From NCBI GenBank assembly GCA_026415575.1, contig JAOAGV010000014.1, forward strand, positions 3,874 to 59,501: 55,628 bases of DNA, given 5' to 3'. Below are positions 1-8,240 of this stretch, one piece after another (positions within the stretch are counted from its first letter, which is position 1; every line of letters begins with the position of its first letter). Below the pieces are notes generated by a model. That model worked only from the letters and a program-made list of their open reading frames with translations. It did not search any database and had not been told where the DNA came from. Made by a program: the position numbers and the translations under genes. Origin of the DNA: Candidatus Sumerlaeia bacterium. GTDB taxonomy: Bacteria > Sumerlaeota > Sumerlaeia > JADFCW01.

Positions 1-95
1 CAAGCCACGTTTTCGGATAGGCTATAAATGGGTGTGTTTTTTCAAACGTACCCAAACACGTCAAAAGAATGGAAAAAGACAGAGCCGGTCCAACT

Positions 96-130
96 CTCAA
101 TCCACAATCCAAAATCTACAAACCAAAATC
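96..130 (+). repeat. Heptamer tandem repeat (5 units)
   Basis: Five consecutive degenerate 7-base units run CTCAATC, CACAATC, CAAAATC, TACAAAC, CAAAATC. The block sits 35 bases beyond the stop codon of the minus-strand exchanger gene. The same AAAATCC-type heptamer recurs immediately upstream of recR (18615-18649). Bases 1-164 otherwise contain no gene I can support. Confidence 0.7.
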
Positions 131-164
131 ATGCAAACCTGATCGCAGAATGAAAAACAAGAGT

Positions 165-1196
165 TCAATGAAGGCCTACGGCAAGCGGACCTTGATGGAA
201 TTTGACAGCGACCGCGATCTGAAGGAGAAACAGCGCGGCGAAAAACCAACCCTGCCAGTGGCGCAGCCGGCCCCGACTCAGACTCACCGTTGCCACCAGC
301 GTCAGGCCGGTCATCATCCAGAAGGCCGGCACAACCACGCCGGGAAAGAAAAACTCGTGCCCACCCGTCCACGCCACAAACGGCAGCATGGCCAGCAAGA
401 GGCTGTTGTGGTTGACCTTTGATCCGATAAAATTGCAGATGCTGATTTCCGCCAGTGCGCCATTGCGCCGCACGGTCACAAACGCCGTCAATTTCTCCGG
501 CATCTCCGAGGCAATCGGGCTGAGAATCACGGCAATGGCAAGAGGCGGAACCCCGAAAAAGTGTGCCAGCTTCTCCATAGAATGCACAAACGGCTCGGAA
601 ACAAACAGAACGATCAGACCGCAGACGATCAGCGCGATCAGGGGCAAAGTGATCCGCGTGGGCGCACGGCCGGTCTCGCGGACTTCGTGGGCCTTTTTTT
701 TCGCCTCAAAATAGAGGTGAATCGCATAGGCGAGAAACAGACCTGCGAGGATAATCGCGTCCACAAGACCGAAACCATGCCCGATCAGGCCCAGCACAAT
801 CGCAACAAGCGCCGTTACCAACAAGTAAAGCGCATCAATCTGCGTAGTGGGCGACAAAGTAATGACCTTTACGGGGCGGCGGCTGAATCGCGACGTCGCC
901 GTCAGGATCACCAGCCCATAGCCAAGTGTTACAAGCATGGCGGCGGCACCCGTAACCGACCCGATGGCAATGGCATAGCGGTCGGCCTGCGCTTGGCCTT
1001 CCAGTCCTGCGCCGTGATGCACTGCCCAAAACACAAAGGCATATTCGGGCAAAACGGTAACCAGACCGAGCAGAATGCTGCCGGAAAAATTGGCCCCCCA
1101 ACGCTCGGCCAGACGCTCGACCGCCTCGCTGAGGATAATTGAACAAACAAAAATGATGATGAGCAGTCCGAGAAATTCCCCAATCAGTAGAAACAT
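165..1196 (-). CDS. Sodium/calcium exchanger-like membrane protein
   Basis: This is a 343-residue, very hydrophobic inner-membrane protein. It has the two-fold architecture of the CaCA cation antiporter superfamily. The first alpha-repeat-like block (about residues 40-95) carries VLPE and GSVTGAAAMLVTLG. The second (about 217-270) carries ASEMPE and NFIGSKVNHNSLLLAML. The acidic residue after the proline (PE) in each repeat is the family's cation-binding position. A basic, soluble stretch at about 163-182 separates the two halves, as expected for an inverted-repeat transporter. The likely role is Na+ or H+ coupled Ca2+ (or other cation) export; the actual ion cannot be read from sequence. The ATG at 1196 is preceded only by a weak GGAAAG. 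The gene stands alone, divergent from the phosphodiester glycosidase. Confidence 0.8.
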   Translation of the reverse strand: MFLLIGEFLGLLIIIFVCSIILSEAVERLAERWGANFSGSILLGLVTVLPEYAFVFWAVHHGAGLEGQAQADRYAIAIGSVTGAAAMLVTLGYGLVILTATSRFSRRPVKVITLSPTTQIDALYLLVTALVAIVLGLIGHGFGLVDAIILAGLFLAYAIHLYFEAKKKAHEVRETGRAPTRITLPLIALIVCGLIVLFVSEPFVHSMEKLAHFFGVPPLAIAVILSPIASEMPEKLTAFVTVRRNGALAEISICNFIGSKVNHNSLLLAMLPFVAWTGGHEFFFPGVVVPAFWMMTGLTLVATVSLSRGRLRHWQGWFFAALFLLQIAVAVKFHQGPLAVGLH

Positions 1197-1765
1197 GTGC
1201 TTTCCAAGTTTTTGGTGTGTTGCTCATGCGGCAGCAACAAACGCCCACTGTGAGAGCGGCGGATGGGTTGTCAATAGACAATGCGACACAGGTGGGGCAA
1301 AGCAAATGGGGCGGGGGTGTACGACATTCCTTATGTCGCATTTTTCTCAACCTTACAAACAGCAAGAAAGAGAGCCTTACAGGGAAAAGTGTTTTAACAT
1401 GCAATCGCTGATGTGGTGGAAGTGGCAGCCTGTTTAGCAACCAACAGACGTTGGACCACCACAGGGAGCGGTCGGAAGCCCACCTTTTTTGGACCGCGCG
1501 CAGTCCAAACGGAAAGCTGAAACACGATCTGCGATTAATTCCAAAGAAAGGCGCTCGGTGCTCTTCAGTAGATGTTGAAATCTGTGCTTGCTCAACGCGG
1601 GGTCGCGTTTGTGCGCTTGTGACCAAAGCGGTTGTGTGAAATCGGGGGGATGGCCATTCGCTGGTTATGCAGATTCCGTAACGAATGACTGACAAAACGC
1701 TTGATAATGGTGGAGGCATAAAGAATACAGCTAAAAGGTATGATAATGCGATCGGGCAATGAAGC
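1197..1765. other. Long divergent intergenic region with several inverted repeats
   Basis: These 569 bases hold no convincing gene. Visible structures are a TTGTC-AATA-GACAA inverted repeat at 1269-1282, ATGCGACA at 1281-1288 facing TGTCGCAT at 1334-1341, a small hairpin followed by Ts at 1322-1345, and a TTTGGAC/GTCCAAA inverted repeat at 1488-1509. Promoters for both divergent genes should lie here, but I cannot name a clear -35/-10 pair. Confidence 0.5.
1322..1345 (+). terminator. Small hairpin plus T-run, no upstream gene
   Basis: The stem CGACAT/ATGTCG closes a TCCTT loop and is followed by CATTTTTC. It has the form of an intrinsic terminator on the plus strand. No plus-strand protein gene precedes it in the window, so it could end a short untranslated transcript or simply be chance. 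Confidence 0.3.
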
Positions 1766-2722
1766 ATGACTTTTAGTGACAAAAAGAGTAACCCTGCCGG
1801 TTATGCACGACGATGGTGCGGGCTGTTTGCTCTCGTTATTGATATCTGTTTCTATGGCGCTGTTCTGTTTGCTTCCGAGTCCGCAACGACAGCCTCTCCT
1901 GTCCTTACCGCCGTAACTCCCACCTCGCCCGCACTCGTAGTTCGCCCTGATGCACGATTTCTCTGGATGCCTCTTTTCGGTGGCATTGACTATGCCACCA
2001 CCGAAACCGCCGTACCCGTTCCAATGAAACTTCATGCCCTGCGAATCCATCTCGACGAACCGGGCATCGAGTTTTTTGTTACGCCCTCGAACGGCGACGA
2101 GCCGTTGGACACTTCCGGATTATGCACAAGTACTTTTCTCGAAACCTACAAATGCCAGGCTGCCATCAACGCCTCGCCATTTCATCCGGTGATTCAAAAA
2201 GAACGAACCCCGCAGGACGTGCTCGGGCTTTCACTCTCTCGCGGCGATCTCTATTCGCCTCCCAATGAAACCTACGGCGTCCTTCTGATTAGCCGCGACA
2301 ACCGCGCACGCATCGAAACGCCGCCCATTCGCTTCGGCAATGCATGGAACGGCGTCGGCGGATTCCGTCTCCTGCTCAAGGACGGCCGCAATGTCGCAGC
2401 CCAAGACGTGCGCCATCCCCGCACGGCCGCCGGCATATCGAGAAACGGCCGTTTTCTCTTTCTCGTTGTTCTCGACGGCCGACAAAAGGGATACAGTGAG
2501 GGTGCTACCACTACGGAAATGGCCCAATGGATGCGCGCGTTTGGCGCATGGGATGCCTTGAACCTCGACGGCGGCGGCTCGACCACCATGGTGGTCAAGG
2601 ACGGGCAAGGCCGCGCGCGTGTGCTCAACCGTCCCATTGATATGGGCATTCCCGGCAAACAACGCGTGGTGGCCAATCATTTGGGTGTCTTTGCGCGGTC
2701 GCTCGAAAAGCCGCGGCGTTGA
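1766..2722 (+). CDS. Exported phosphodiester glycosidase (NAGPA-domain) family protein
   Basis: This is a 318-residue protein with a basic start and a hydrophobic segment (about residues 17-37) that reads as a signal peptide. The C-terminal half matches the phosphodiester glycosidase (NAGPA-like, formerly DUF2233) fold. Its diagnostic motif NLDGGGSTTM lies at 266-275, with HPRTAAGIS at 217-225 and a conserved LDGRQ before the helix containing TTTEMA. Characterised relatives remove GlcNAc from phosphodiester-linked glycans or act on cell-wall polymers; the substrate here is unknown. The ATG lacks a strong Shine-Dalgarno, so the start is the least certain part. The next gene starts 143 bases downstream. 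Confidence 0.82.
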   Translation: MTFSDKKSNPAGYARRWCGLFALVIDICFYGAVLFASESATTASPVLTAVTPTSPALVVRPDARFLWMPLFGGIDYATTETAVPVPMKLHALRIHLDEPGIEFFVTPSNGDEPLDTSGLCTSTFLETYKCQAAINASPFHPVIQKERTPQDVLGLSLSRGDLYSPPNETYGVLLISRDNRARIETPPIRFGNAWNGVGGFRLLLKDGRNVAAQDVRHPRTAAGISRNGRFLFLVVLDGRQKGYSEGATTTEMAQWMRAFGAWDALNLDGGGSTTMVVKDGQGRARVLNRPIDMGIPGKQRVVANHLGVFARSLEKPRR

Positions 2723-2865
2723 GCCTAATACTGCCCGGAAGGCTGCTCAGTCGGATGATTAGGGTTTCACCGGTTGCAGAAGCAATCCGGCACGCATTTT
2801 GCATCACTCCACAACGTTTGGCTTTTTGTTTTCGGAAAAATAATATACCCAAAAGGATTGCCCAA

Positions 2866-3489
2866 ATGTCAAAGCCCCGACTTACGCTCATTTTTTCCAG
2901 CCTCAGTTTGCTTTTTTGCCTTGTCAGCCCATGGTTTGCCTTGTCTGCTGCGCCATCTGAGCCGGCCCCAAATCAAGAGGTTCTTGCTTCGCCCGGTACA
3001 GAACCGACAGCCGACGAGGAGGATTTGGATGACCATCAGCCTGCGGGTCTGTCCAGACTCATCCGCTTTGCCGGTAAATTCCATCCGGCCGCTGTGCACT
3101 TCCCCATTGCATTGATTATCGTCGCCGCGCTGGCGGAATTGGTCGGCCTTGCCACGCAGAAATCGCTTTATCGCGACTCGGCACGCGTCATGGTTTTTGC
3201 CGCCGCACTGACAGCCATCCCGGCTGCCGCCTTAGGATGGGCCACGGGCGCGTTTGCCGAATACGCGGGTGCTCTGGCGCGTGTCCTGACGCTTCATCGG
3301 TGGCTGGGAACGGCGGCAGCGGCACTGATCATCGTGACGGCAATTGTTTCGGAAATCTCGCACCGGCCGGGCCGCGAATCGCTCAAGCCGCTGTATCGCT
3401 TGCTGCTGCTTGCTTCGGCGATTCTCATTGCTGCCACAGGCTATTTCGGCGGAGCGCTGGTCTTCGGACTAAACCACTACCAGTGGTAG
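2866..3489 (+). CDS. DUF2231-type membrane protein
   Basis: The start is placed at the ATG preceded by AAAGGATT; this gives 207 residues with a clean signal or membrane anchor, LIFSSLSLLFCLVSPWFALSA. After an acidic, proline-containing linker come about four hydrophobic segments. The pattern FHPAAVHFPIALIIVAALAEL is characteristic of DUF2231 membrane proteins, with further helices ending in GYFGGALVFGLNHYQW. The family often accompanies haem-copper or redox membrane modules, but no such genes are visible here. It may be co-transcribed with the preceding phosphodiester glycosidase. Function unknown. Confidence 0.75.
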   Translation: MSKPRLTLIFSSLSLLFCLVSPWFALSAAPSEPAPNQEVLASPGTEPTADEEDLDDHQPAGLSRLIRFAGKFHPAAVHFPIALIIVAALAELVGLATQKSLYRDSARVMVFAAALTAIPAAALGWATGAFAEYAGALARVLTLHRWLGTAAAALIIVTAIVSEISHRPGRESLKPLYRLLLLASAILIAATGYFGGALVFGLNHYQW

Positions 3490-3529
3490 TTCCGCACCTG
3501 CATTTCTCACAATAACTTTCGTGGCAATC

Positions 3530-3770
3530 GTCGGAGCGCGCTGCAGTGTGAGTCGAATCCCAACACGGCCGCGGAACATGCACCGTGCAAAACCCGTGTT
3601 GTCACTAATACCTTCTATTTCGACGCCGAACACCCCTCGCACATACTTCTGCCGCTGTCGGGCCGATTAAAAAGCGAAACGCGGGCATCCGGAGGATTTC
3701 CAGACACCCGCGTTGGGACCGCGCGAAGGGGGTGGCACGCCCTGGATGTGCCGCTTTCCTAACGGAGGCC
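3530..3770 (+). pseudogene. Degenerate copy of the CocE/NonD hydrolase 3' end plus its downstream flank
   Basis: From about 3550, one frame reads ESNPNTAAEHAPCKTR, then TNTFYFDAEHPSHILLPL. The intact hydrolase at 21527-23179 ends with EPNPNTGAEHAPGKTR, then TNTVYFDAEHPSHILLPL. Similarity continues past the intact gene's stop codon into non-coding DNA (GGAGGATTTCC, CGGAGGCCC.ACAT) for about 100 more bases. Here the stop has become TTA and no upstream part of the gene exists, so this is a non-functional fragment created by segmental duplication. Confidence 0.8.
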
Positions 3771-3781
3771 CCACATATTCC

Positions 3782-4108
3782 TTATGCATACATGCGATAG
3801 ACCGCATCCGGGTGGTAAAGAATCCGGCCGCACCGGTCGCAGAACACCAAACTCCGCCTCAGCTGCTCAATTTGATAGCGCGGAAGCGTGATTCGGCAAC
3901 CCGGACAGATTCCATCATCGGTCTCCATGACAGCAGTCTGCGAATACCGCGCCTTCAGCCGCTCGTATCGAGACAAAATGGCCGGTCTGACTTCCGCGCG
4001 ACAGCGTGCAATTTCCGCCTCGGTGCGATCCGGAATCAGATTGGCATTGGCATCCAATCCAAATTCCAGCTCGTGCAACCGAACCATAGTCTGCAATTCG
4101 TTCAACAT
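3782..4108 (-). CDS. Short C4-type zinc-ribbon protein
   Basis: The protein has 108 residues and starts at an ATG with an excellent GAAGGAGT ribosome site. It has a helical, charged N-terminal half (residues 1-57) followed by a four-cysteine zinc ribbon with C68, C71 (CPGC) and C90, C93 (CDRC), ending CGRILYHPDAV. This matches the C-terminal domain of the widespread C4-type zinc-ribbon/coiled-coil family, whose members are usually about twice as long. Here the long coiled coil is reduced to one hairpin. The molecular role of that family is poorly defined (nucleic-acid binding is a common guess). No neighbour explains it. Confidence 0.75.
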   Translation of the reverse strand: MLNELQTMVRLHELEFGLDANANLIPDRTEAEIARCRAEVRPAILSRYERLKARYSQTAVMETDDGICPGCRITLPRYQIEQLRRSLVFCDRCGRILYHPDAVYRMYA

Positions 4109-4495
4109 GATTCTACTCCTTCTTGCGCAGCAACTTCGACAGTATTTTTAGCAATTCTTGTGCCCTAATCGCCCCCTAATGGCCCAATCGCATTACCGAA
4201 GAACAGGAATGAAATACAAATATAATATTATCAATTATCTATGATTGTTTTTGTGTCGCATTTTGGTTATATGATTTTGCAATTAAAAGGTTGCTGACCC
4301 AGTGGGGATGTGCCAGAACAGGCGACAATGCAGCCAAAATGAGCGCGCATGAGCCATTCTGTCGCTTCAGCCATGCCAGTTTTCTGTCGCATGCGACGTT
4401 TCGTGCCAATAAACATAGGAGAGCATGGGGAGGGCGTATTGCGGAATCGCGGTTTCCTTGCGGCGCTACGCAATTGAGCGGGCAGGCAGGCGGGA
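4109..4495. other. AT-rich intergenic stretch upstream of the zinc-ribbon gene
   Basis: These 387 bases contain no gene. The part at 4200-4285 is strikingly AT-rich relative to the surroundings (for example TATAATATTATCAATTATC) and probably holds the zinc-ribbon gene's promoter on the minus strand. A 12-base perfect palindrome, GTCGCATGCGAC, lies at 4386-4397. A further TGTCGCAT octamer lies at 4254-4261. Confidence 0.45.
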
Positions 4496-5380
4496 TTATG
4501 CTGCAATCAGGCTGCGGAGCCGCCGCAGGTTCGATTTGTCCAAAGCTTCGGTTTTCCCTTTCGGCGTTTCAATGATCATCGGACAGGTGGCGAACCGCGT
4601 ATCATTGACCACCGCACGGAACCCTTCGAGGCCGATTTTCCCACGGCCGATATGCTGGTGCCGGTCGGAACGCGCCCCCAACGGCCCCGCGCTGTCATTC
4701 AGATGGAACACAAAAATGCGATGGCAACCGACGGCGCGGTCGAATTGCTCCATTGTCTCGGAGTATGCCTCCGCGGTTCGCAGGTCGTACCCTGCGGCAA
4801 ACACATGGCAGGTGTCGAAGCAAATCCCCGTGTCCGCCCACCCTTTGAGGCCATTAAGCAATTCGCCCAGCTCTGCAAAGCAGCCGCCGATTTCTGAAGC
4901 CCGTGCTGCAGTGGTTTCAAGCAGCAGCGTCGGCACCCGGCCCGGATAGGCTGTCGCGCTGCGGTCTACGGCCCATTTGATGCCGCGGATGATATGATCC
5001 AGCGCCTGCTGCCGGCTGCCGGTGCCGCACGAGCCGGGATGCATGACCAGATAGGGAAGTCCCAGTTGGGCGCAGCGACTCATCTCGATGGCCAAGGCCT
5101 CGCGCGACCGACGCCGGACGTTTGAATCAGACGAACAAAGATTGATCAGGTAACTGGCGTGGGCGAAGGCCAGAGAAATGCCGTAACTCTGGAGATTCGC
5201 CGCAAAGCGCGTGCAGGTTTTACTATCCAGTTGTGCTGCGGCCCACTGAACATTGCTCTTGGTGAAGATCTGAATGACATCGCACGTGGCACGGCGGCCC
5301 CGTTCAGGAGCCTTATCCACGCCGCCTGCGATGGATATATGGGCGCCAAACAACGGCACACTGCACCTCTGTGAGCGCAT
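4496..5380 (-). CDS. nfo: Deoxyribonuclease IV (AP endonuclease)
   Basis: This is endonuclease IV of base-excision repair, a cytoplasmic tri-zinc TIM-barrel enzyme cutting 5' of abasic sites. The family's metal-ligand positions can all be recognised in order: FAHASY, VMHPGS, LLLETTA, FDTCHVFAAGYD, VFHLND, RSDRHQHIGRG and IIETPKG. From the chosen ATG it has about 294 residues, close to the usual 280-300. An in-frame GTG at 5413, 10 bases after the aroA stop, is an alternative start consistent with translational coupling; neither start has a good Shine-Dalgarno. It is the last gene of a regulator-aroA-nfo operon. Confidence 0.93.
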   Translation of the reverse strand: MRSQRCSVPLFGAHISIAGGVDKAPERGRRATCDVIQIFTKSNVQWAAAQLDSKTCTRFAANLQSYGISLAFAHASYLINLCSSDSNVRRRSREALAIEMSRCAQLGLPYLVMHPGSCGTGSRQQALDHIIRGIKWAVDRSATAYPGRVPTLLLETTAARASEIGGCFAELGELLNGLKGWADTGICFDTCHVFAAGYDLRTAEAYSETMEQFDRAVGCHRIFVFHLNDSAGPLGARSDRHQHIGRGKIGLEGFRAVVNDTRFATCPMIIETPKGKTEALDKSNLRRLRSLIAA

Positions 5381-5423
5381 TGCCCGCGGCGCGAGGCCAA
5401 CGAGGTTTTGCACAGGAAAAAAA

Positions 5424-6719
5424 TCAGGAACGAAGTTCGATCTTCGCGCCCAAGCGTTTCATATCCTCGAAAAAGGCGGGATAGGATTTGGCAATATGGT
5501 GCGCCTGCCGGATCATTATCGGCTTTCGGCAACGCAGGCCGACAATGGTCAGGAGCATGACGACGCGATGGTCGTTATGGGCGTCCAGTTCGACTCCGCC
5601 CGCGTAGCCGTCGGGCGAGCCAACAATCTCGAACGCGTCGGGCCATTCGCGGCTCTCGACGCCCAGTTTGCGCAACTCGGCCAGCGGCTCGCTGATGCGA
5701 TCGCATTCCTTCAATCGCAGATTGGCCACGTTATAGAACCGCGACCGGCCCTCGGCCAGACAAGCCGCTGCCGCCATGGCCAGCACCGCATCGGTCGCGC
5801 GGTCACCGTCGAACTGAACGGCGGCAAGCCGCCCGGTGGAGCGAAGTCGCACCTGCGGCTCGTTCCATTCCACCGCCGCCCCCATTTGCCTCAGGACCTC
5901 CACAATTGCCCGCTCGCCCTGCTCGTCCGCATACAGGCGATTGACCGTTACGTCGGACTCGGTGACGGCGGCGGCGGCGAGAATCGCGGCCGCGCCCGGC
6001 CAGTCGCCGTTAACTTCATAGTCGCGCGGGACATAGCACTGCGGCGACGGGACTCGGAAATGCATCAGATCGGCCGATGCCTCGACAACAATTCCCGCCC
6101 CTCGCAACACTGCCAAAGTTGTTTCGATCAATGGCTTGGACTTTAATCCTTCCACCACCTCGATTTCGACCGGCTCGCCCACCAACGGGGCGAGAAACAG
6201 CAGCGAACTGAGAAACTGCGAGCTGTTCGCTCCCGACACCCGCACGCGCCCGCCGTGCAACCGCCCGCCTTCGATCAGAATGGGCAGGCGTCCTCCCTCG
6301 GCCGAACGGCACCGCGCGCCCAACTGTTCAAGGGCCGCCAGTAGGTCGCCATGCGGCCGCCGCCCCAGCGACTCGCTGTGCTGTGTGACAAATTCGACGC
6401 GGTCCAACAGCGCCCCGACCCCCATGAGAAGGCGCGCGACGGCGCCGGCATTGCCCGGATCGAGCCGGTCCGGATTGTGCGGATGCCGTCCGAAGCCTTC
6501 GATTCGCAGCACAGTTTCCTCTTCCCACGTCAGGCGCGCGCCCAGTGCCTCGAGGCAGCGCATCATGGCATCGGCATCGTCGCTTCGGGCGGGAAAGCGG
6601 ACGCGGCTTGTGCCTTCGGCCAGTGCGGAGACCAGCAGATAGCGTGTCGTATAGTTCTTCGAGGAGGGCGGCTGAAGGATGCCGCGAAGCCCGGTAGCGG
6701 GATGGACGATTGCATCCAT
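5424..6719 (-). CDS. aroA: 3-phosphoshikimate 1-carboxyvinyltransferase (EPSP synthase)
   Basis: This is the sixth step of the shikimate pathway: transfer of enolpyruvate from PEP to shikimate 3-phosphate, in the cytoplasm. The 431-residue length is typical. The N-terminal substrate motif reads PPSSKNYTTRYLL, and the PEP loop reads LDPGNAGAVARLL. SSQFLSSLL, ESDVTVNRL, DHRVVM and IAKSYPAFFEDM follow in the family order. The PEP loop differs from the usual GNAGT.MRPL form: Thr becomes Ala and the Pro is Leu, while the Arg is kept. The gene starts 5 bases after the regulator's stop codon and precedes nfo by about 10-45 bases, so the three are almost certainly co-transcribed. Confidence 0.93.
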   Translation of the reverse strand: MDAIVHPATGLRGILQPPSSKNYTTRYLLVSALAEGTSRVRFPARSDDADAMMRCLEALGARLTWEEETVLRIEGFGRHPHNPDRLDPGNAGAVARLLMGVGALLDRVEFVTQHSESLGRRPHGDLLAALEQLGARCRSAEGGRLPILIEGGRLHGGRVRVSGANSSQFLSSLLFLAPLVGEPVEIEVVEGLKSKPLIETTLAVLRGAGIVVEASADLMHFRVPSPQCYVPRDYEVNGDWPGAAAILAAAAVTESDVTVNRLYADEQGERAIVEVLRQMGAAVEWNEPQVRLRSTGRLAAVQFDGDRATDAVLAMAAAACLAEGRSRFYNVANLRLKECDRISEPLAELRKLGVESREWPDAFEIVGSPDGYAGGVELDAHNDHRVVMLLTIVGLRCRKPIMIRQAHHIAKSYPAFFEDMKRLGAKIELRS

Positions 6720-6724
6720 ACGGA

Positions 6725-8128
6725 TTACCCTGCGTTTTCTTCCGGTTCGGTGCCGGGGCTGAGCAGGCCGTATTTTTCCATACGGTATCGCAGCGTGGCA
6801 CGGGTCAGGCCCAACGCTTTTGCCGCAGCGGTCTTGTTCCCGCCGGTGCGTTCGAGCGCCTGAACCAGAAGCGACCGTTCCAGTTCTTCGAGGGAAATCC
6901 CGGAGTCCGGCAGGCGGAAAAGTGGCGCATCGGATTCGGCACGCTCCCGCCGCGGTTCCTGCGCAATTTCGGGCAGCAAGTCCAGCGTGAGCGTGTCGCC
7001 GCGCAGCAGAATCACCGCACGTTCAATGTAGTTCTGCAACTCGCGGACATTGCCCAACCACGGATGGCTCCGCAGAGCCTGCTCGGTCTCGGGCGGAATG
7101 CGCGGAACAGGTTTTCCCATTTCAGCGCAGAAGCGCGACAAAAAACTTCGGGTCAGCGGCAGAATATCTTCCGGACGCTCGCGCAAGGGTGGAATCGTAA
7201 TTGGAAACACACTGATGCGGTAATAGAGGTCTTCGAGGAATTTGCCCTCTTTGATCAAGGCCTTGAGGTCCATATTGGTGGCCACGAGAAAGCGGACATC
7301 GGCGCGGAGGGTTTGCTCGCCGCCCAGCCGCTCGAACTCCTTCTCCTGAACGAGGCGGAGGATTTTGGCCTGAAGCGCCAGAGGCATGCGGCCGATTTCA
7401 TCGAGCAGAAGCGTGCCGCCGTCGGCCAGCTCGAACCGGCCCCGTTTGCGGTCGGTCGCGCCGGTGAAGGCGCCCTTTTCGTAGCCGAACAGTTCGCTTT
7501 CGAGCAGATTGTCGGGCAGGGCGGCACAGTTGAGGGCCACGAACGGGCCGCGCGACCGCTGGCTGTTGAGATGAATGGCGCGTGCCAGAAGCTCCTTGCC
7601 CGTGCCGCTTTCCCCGATAATCAGCGCAGTGGAATTGGAAGGGGCGACTTGCTCGGCCAGTTCAAGAGCCTTCTTCATGCCCGCTGACGCGGCAATGATG
7701 TTGCCAAAGTCATACATGCGGCGGACTTCGCGCCGCAGGACGAGGTTTTCCGTCAAAATCTTCCGCAGTTCGAGCGCCTTGCCGATGGCCAGCTTGATCC
7801 GCTCTTCCTCGAACGGCTTTTGGATGTAGTCCACCGCGCCGATTTTCATCGCCTCGACCGCCGAGTCCACCGTGCCGTAGGCCGTGATGACGATGATCGG
7901 AATGTCGGGGCGTTTTTCCTTGAGGCGGCGGATCATCTCGATTGCGCCCATGCGCGGCATGTTCAGGTCGGCGATCACCAGCGCGGGCGACTCGGCCTCG
8001 GCCTTTTCGAGCGCCTCGATGCCGTCCGTGGCCGTAAAAACCGTATGACCCAAATGCTTCAGCTGAAAAAGAAGCAGCCGGCGAAAGTTTTCATTATCTT
8101 CGGCGATCAGAATGCGTTGATCGGACAT
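6725..8128 (-). CDS. NtrC-family sigma-54-dependent response regulator
   Basis: The protein is about 467 residues when started at the ATG of MSDQRILIAEDN (AAGAG upstream). It has three domains. A receiver domain (1-120) carries the phospho-acceptor Asp54 in VIADLNMP and the KPF signature. An AAA+ domain (about 140-370) has Walker A GESGTGKE, the sigma-54 contact loop GAFTGA and Walker B LLLDEIGRMP. A Fis-type helix-turn-helix lies at the C terminus (NKTAAAKALGLTRATLRYRM). It should activate sigma-54 promoters after phosphorylation, but no histidine kinase gene is adjacent. Walker B is usually DEIGDMP; here the second acidic position is Arg. First gene of the operon with aroA and nfo. Confidence 0.93.
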   Translation of the reverse strand: MSDQRILIAEDNENFRRLLLFQLKHLGHTVFTATDGIEALEKAEAESPALVIADLNMPRMGAIEMIRRLKEKRPDIPIIVITAYGTVDSAVEAMKIGAVDYIQKPFEEERIKLAIGKALELRKILTENLVLRREVRRMYDFGNIIAASAGMKKALELAEQVAPSNSTALIIGESGTGKELLARAIHLNSQRSRGPFVALNCAALPDNLLESELFGYEKGAFTGATDRKRGRFELADGGTLLLDEIGRMPLALQAKILRLVQEKEFERLGGEQTLRADVRFLVATNMDLKALIKEGKFLEDLYYRISVFPITIPPLRERPEDILPLTRSFLSRFCAEMGKPVPRIPPETEQALRSHPWLGNVRELQNYIERAVILLRGDTLTLDLLPEIAQEPRRERAESDAPLFRLPDSGISLEELERSLLVQALERTGGNKTAAAKALGLTRATLRYRMEKYGLLSPGTEPEENAG

Positions 8129-8240
8129 TCGCGACTCTTTAGATTCTTTCAGCAAAAGGTCTGGCTAGGTTGCGAAGATCTTTTCTGATATCCAACCTCT
8201 TCCCTCTGACATTTTCTGTCGTGGCCATAAACCCCGCTAG

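Noticed and set aside
835..1782. A minus-strand frame of 315 codons across the divergent region at 1.2-1.7 kb
   Set aside because: It overlaps the exchanger gene out of frame, has low-complexity Arg/Ser/Pro composition, and has no ribosome site or domain.
5274..6146. A plus-strand frame of 290 codons opposite aroA and nfo
   Set aside because: It is antisense to two clear genes and has no protein-family features.
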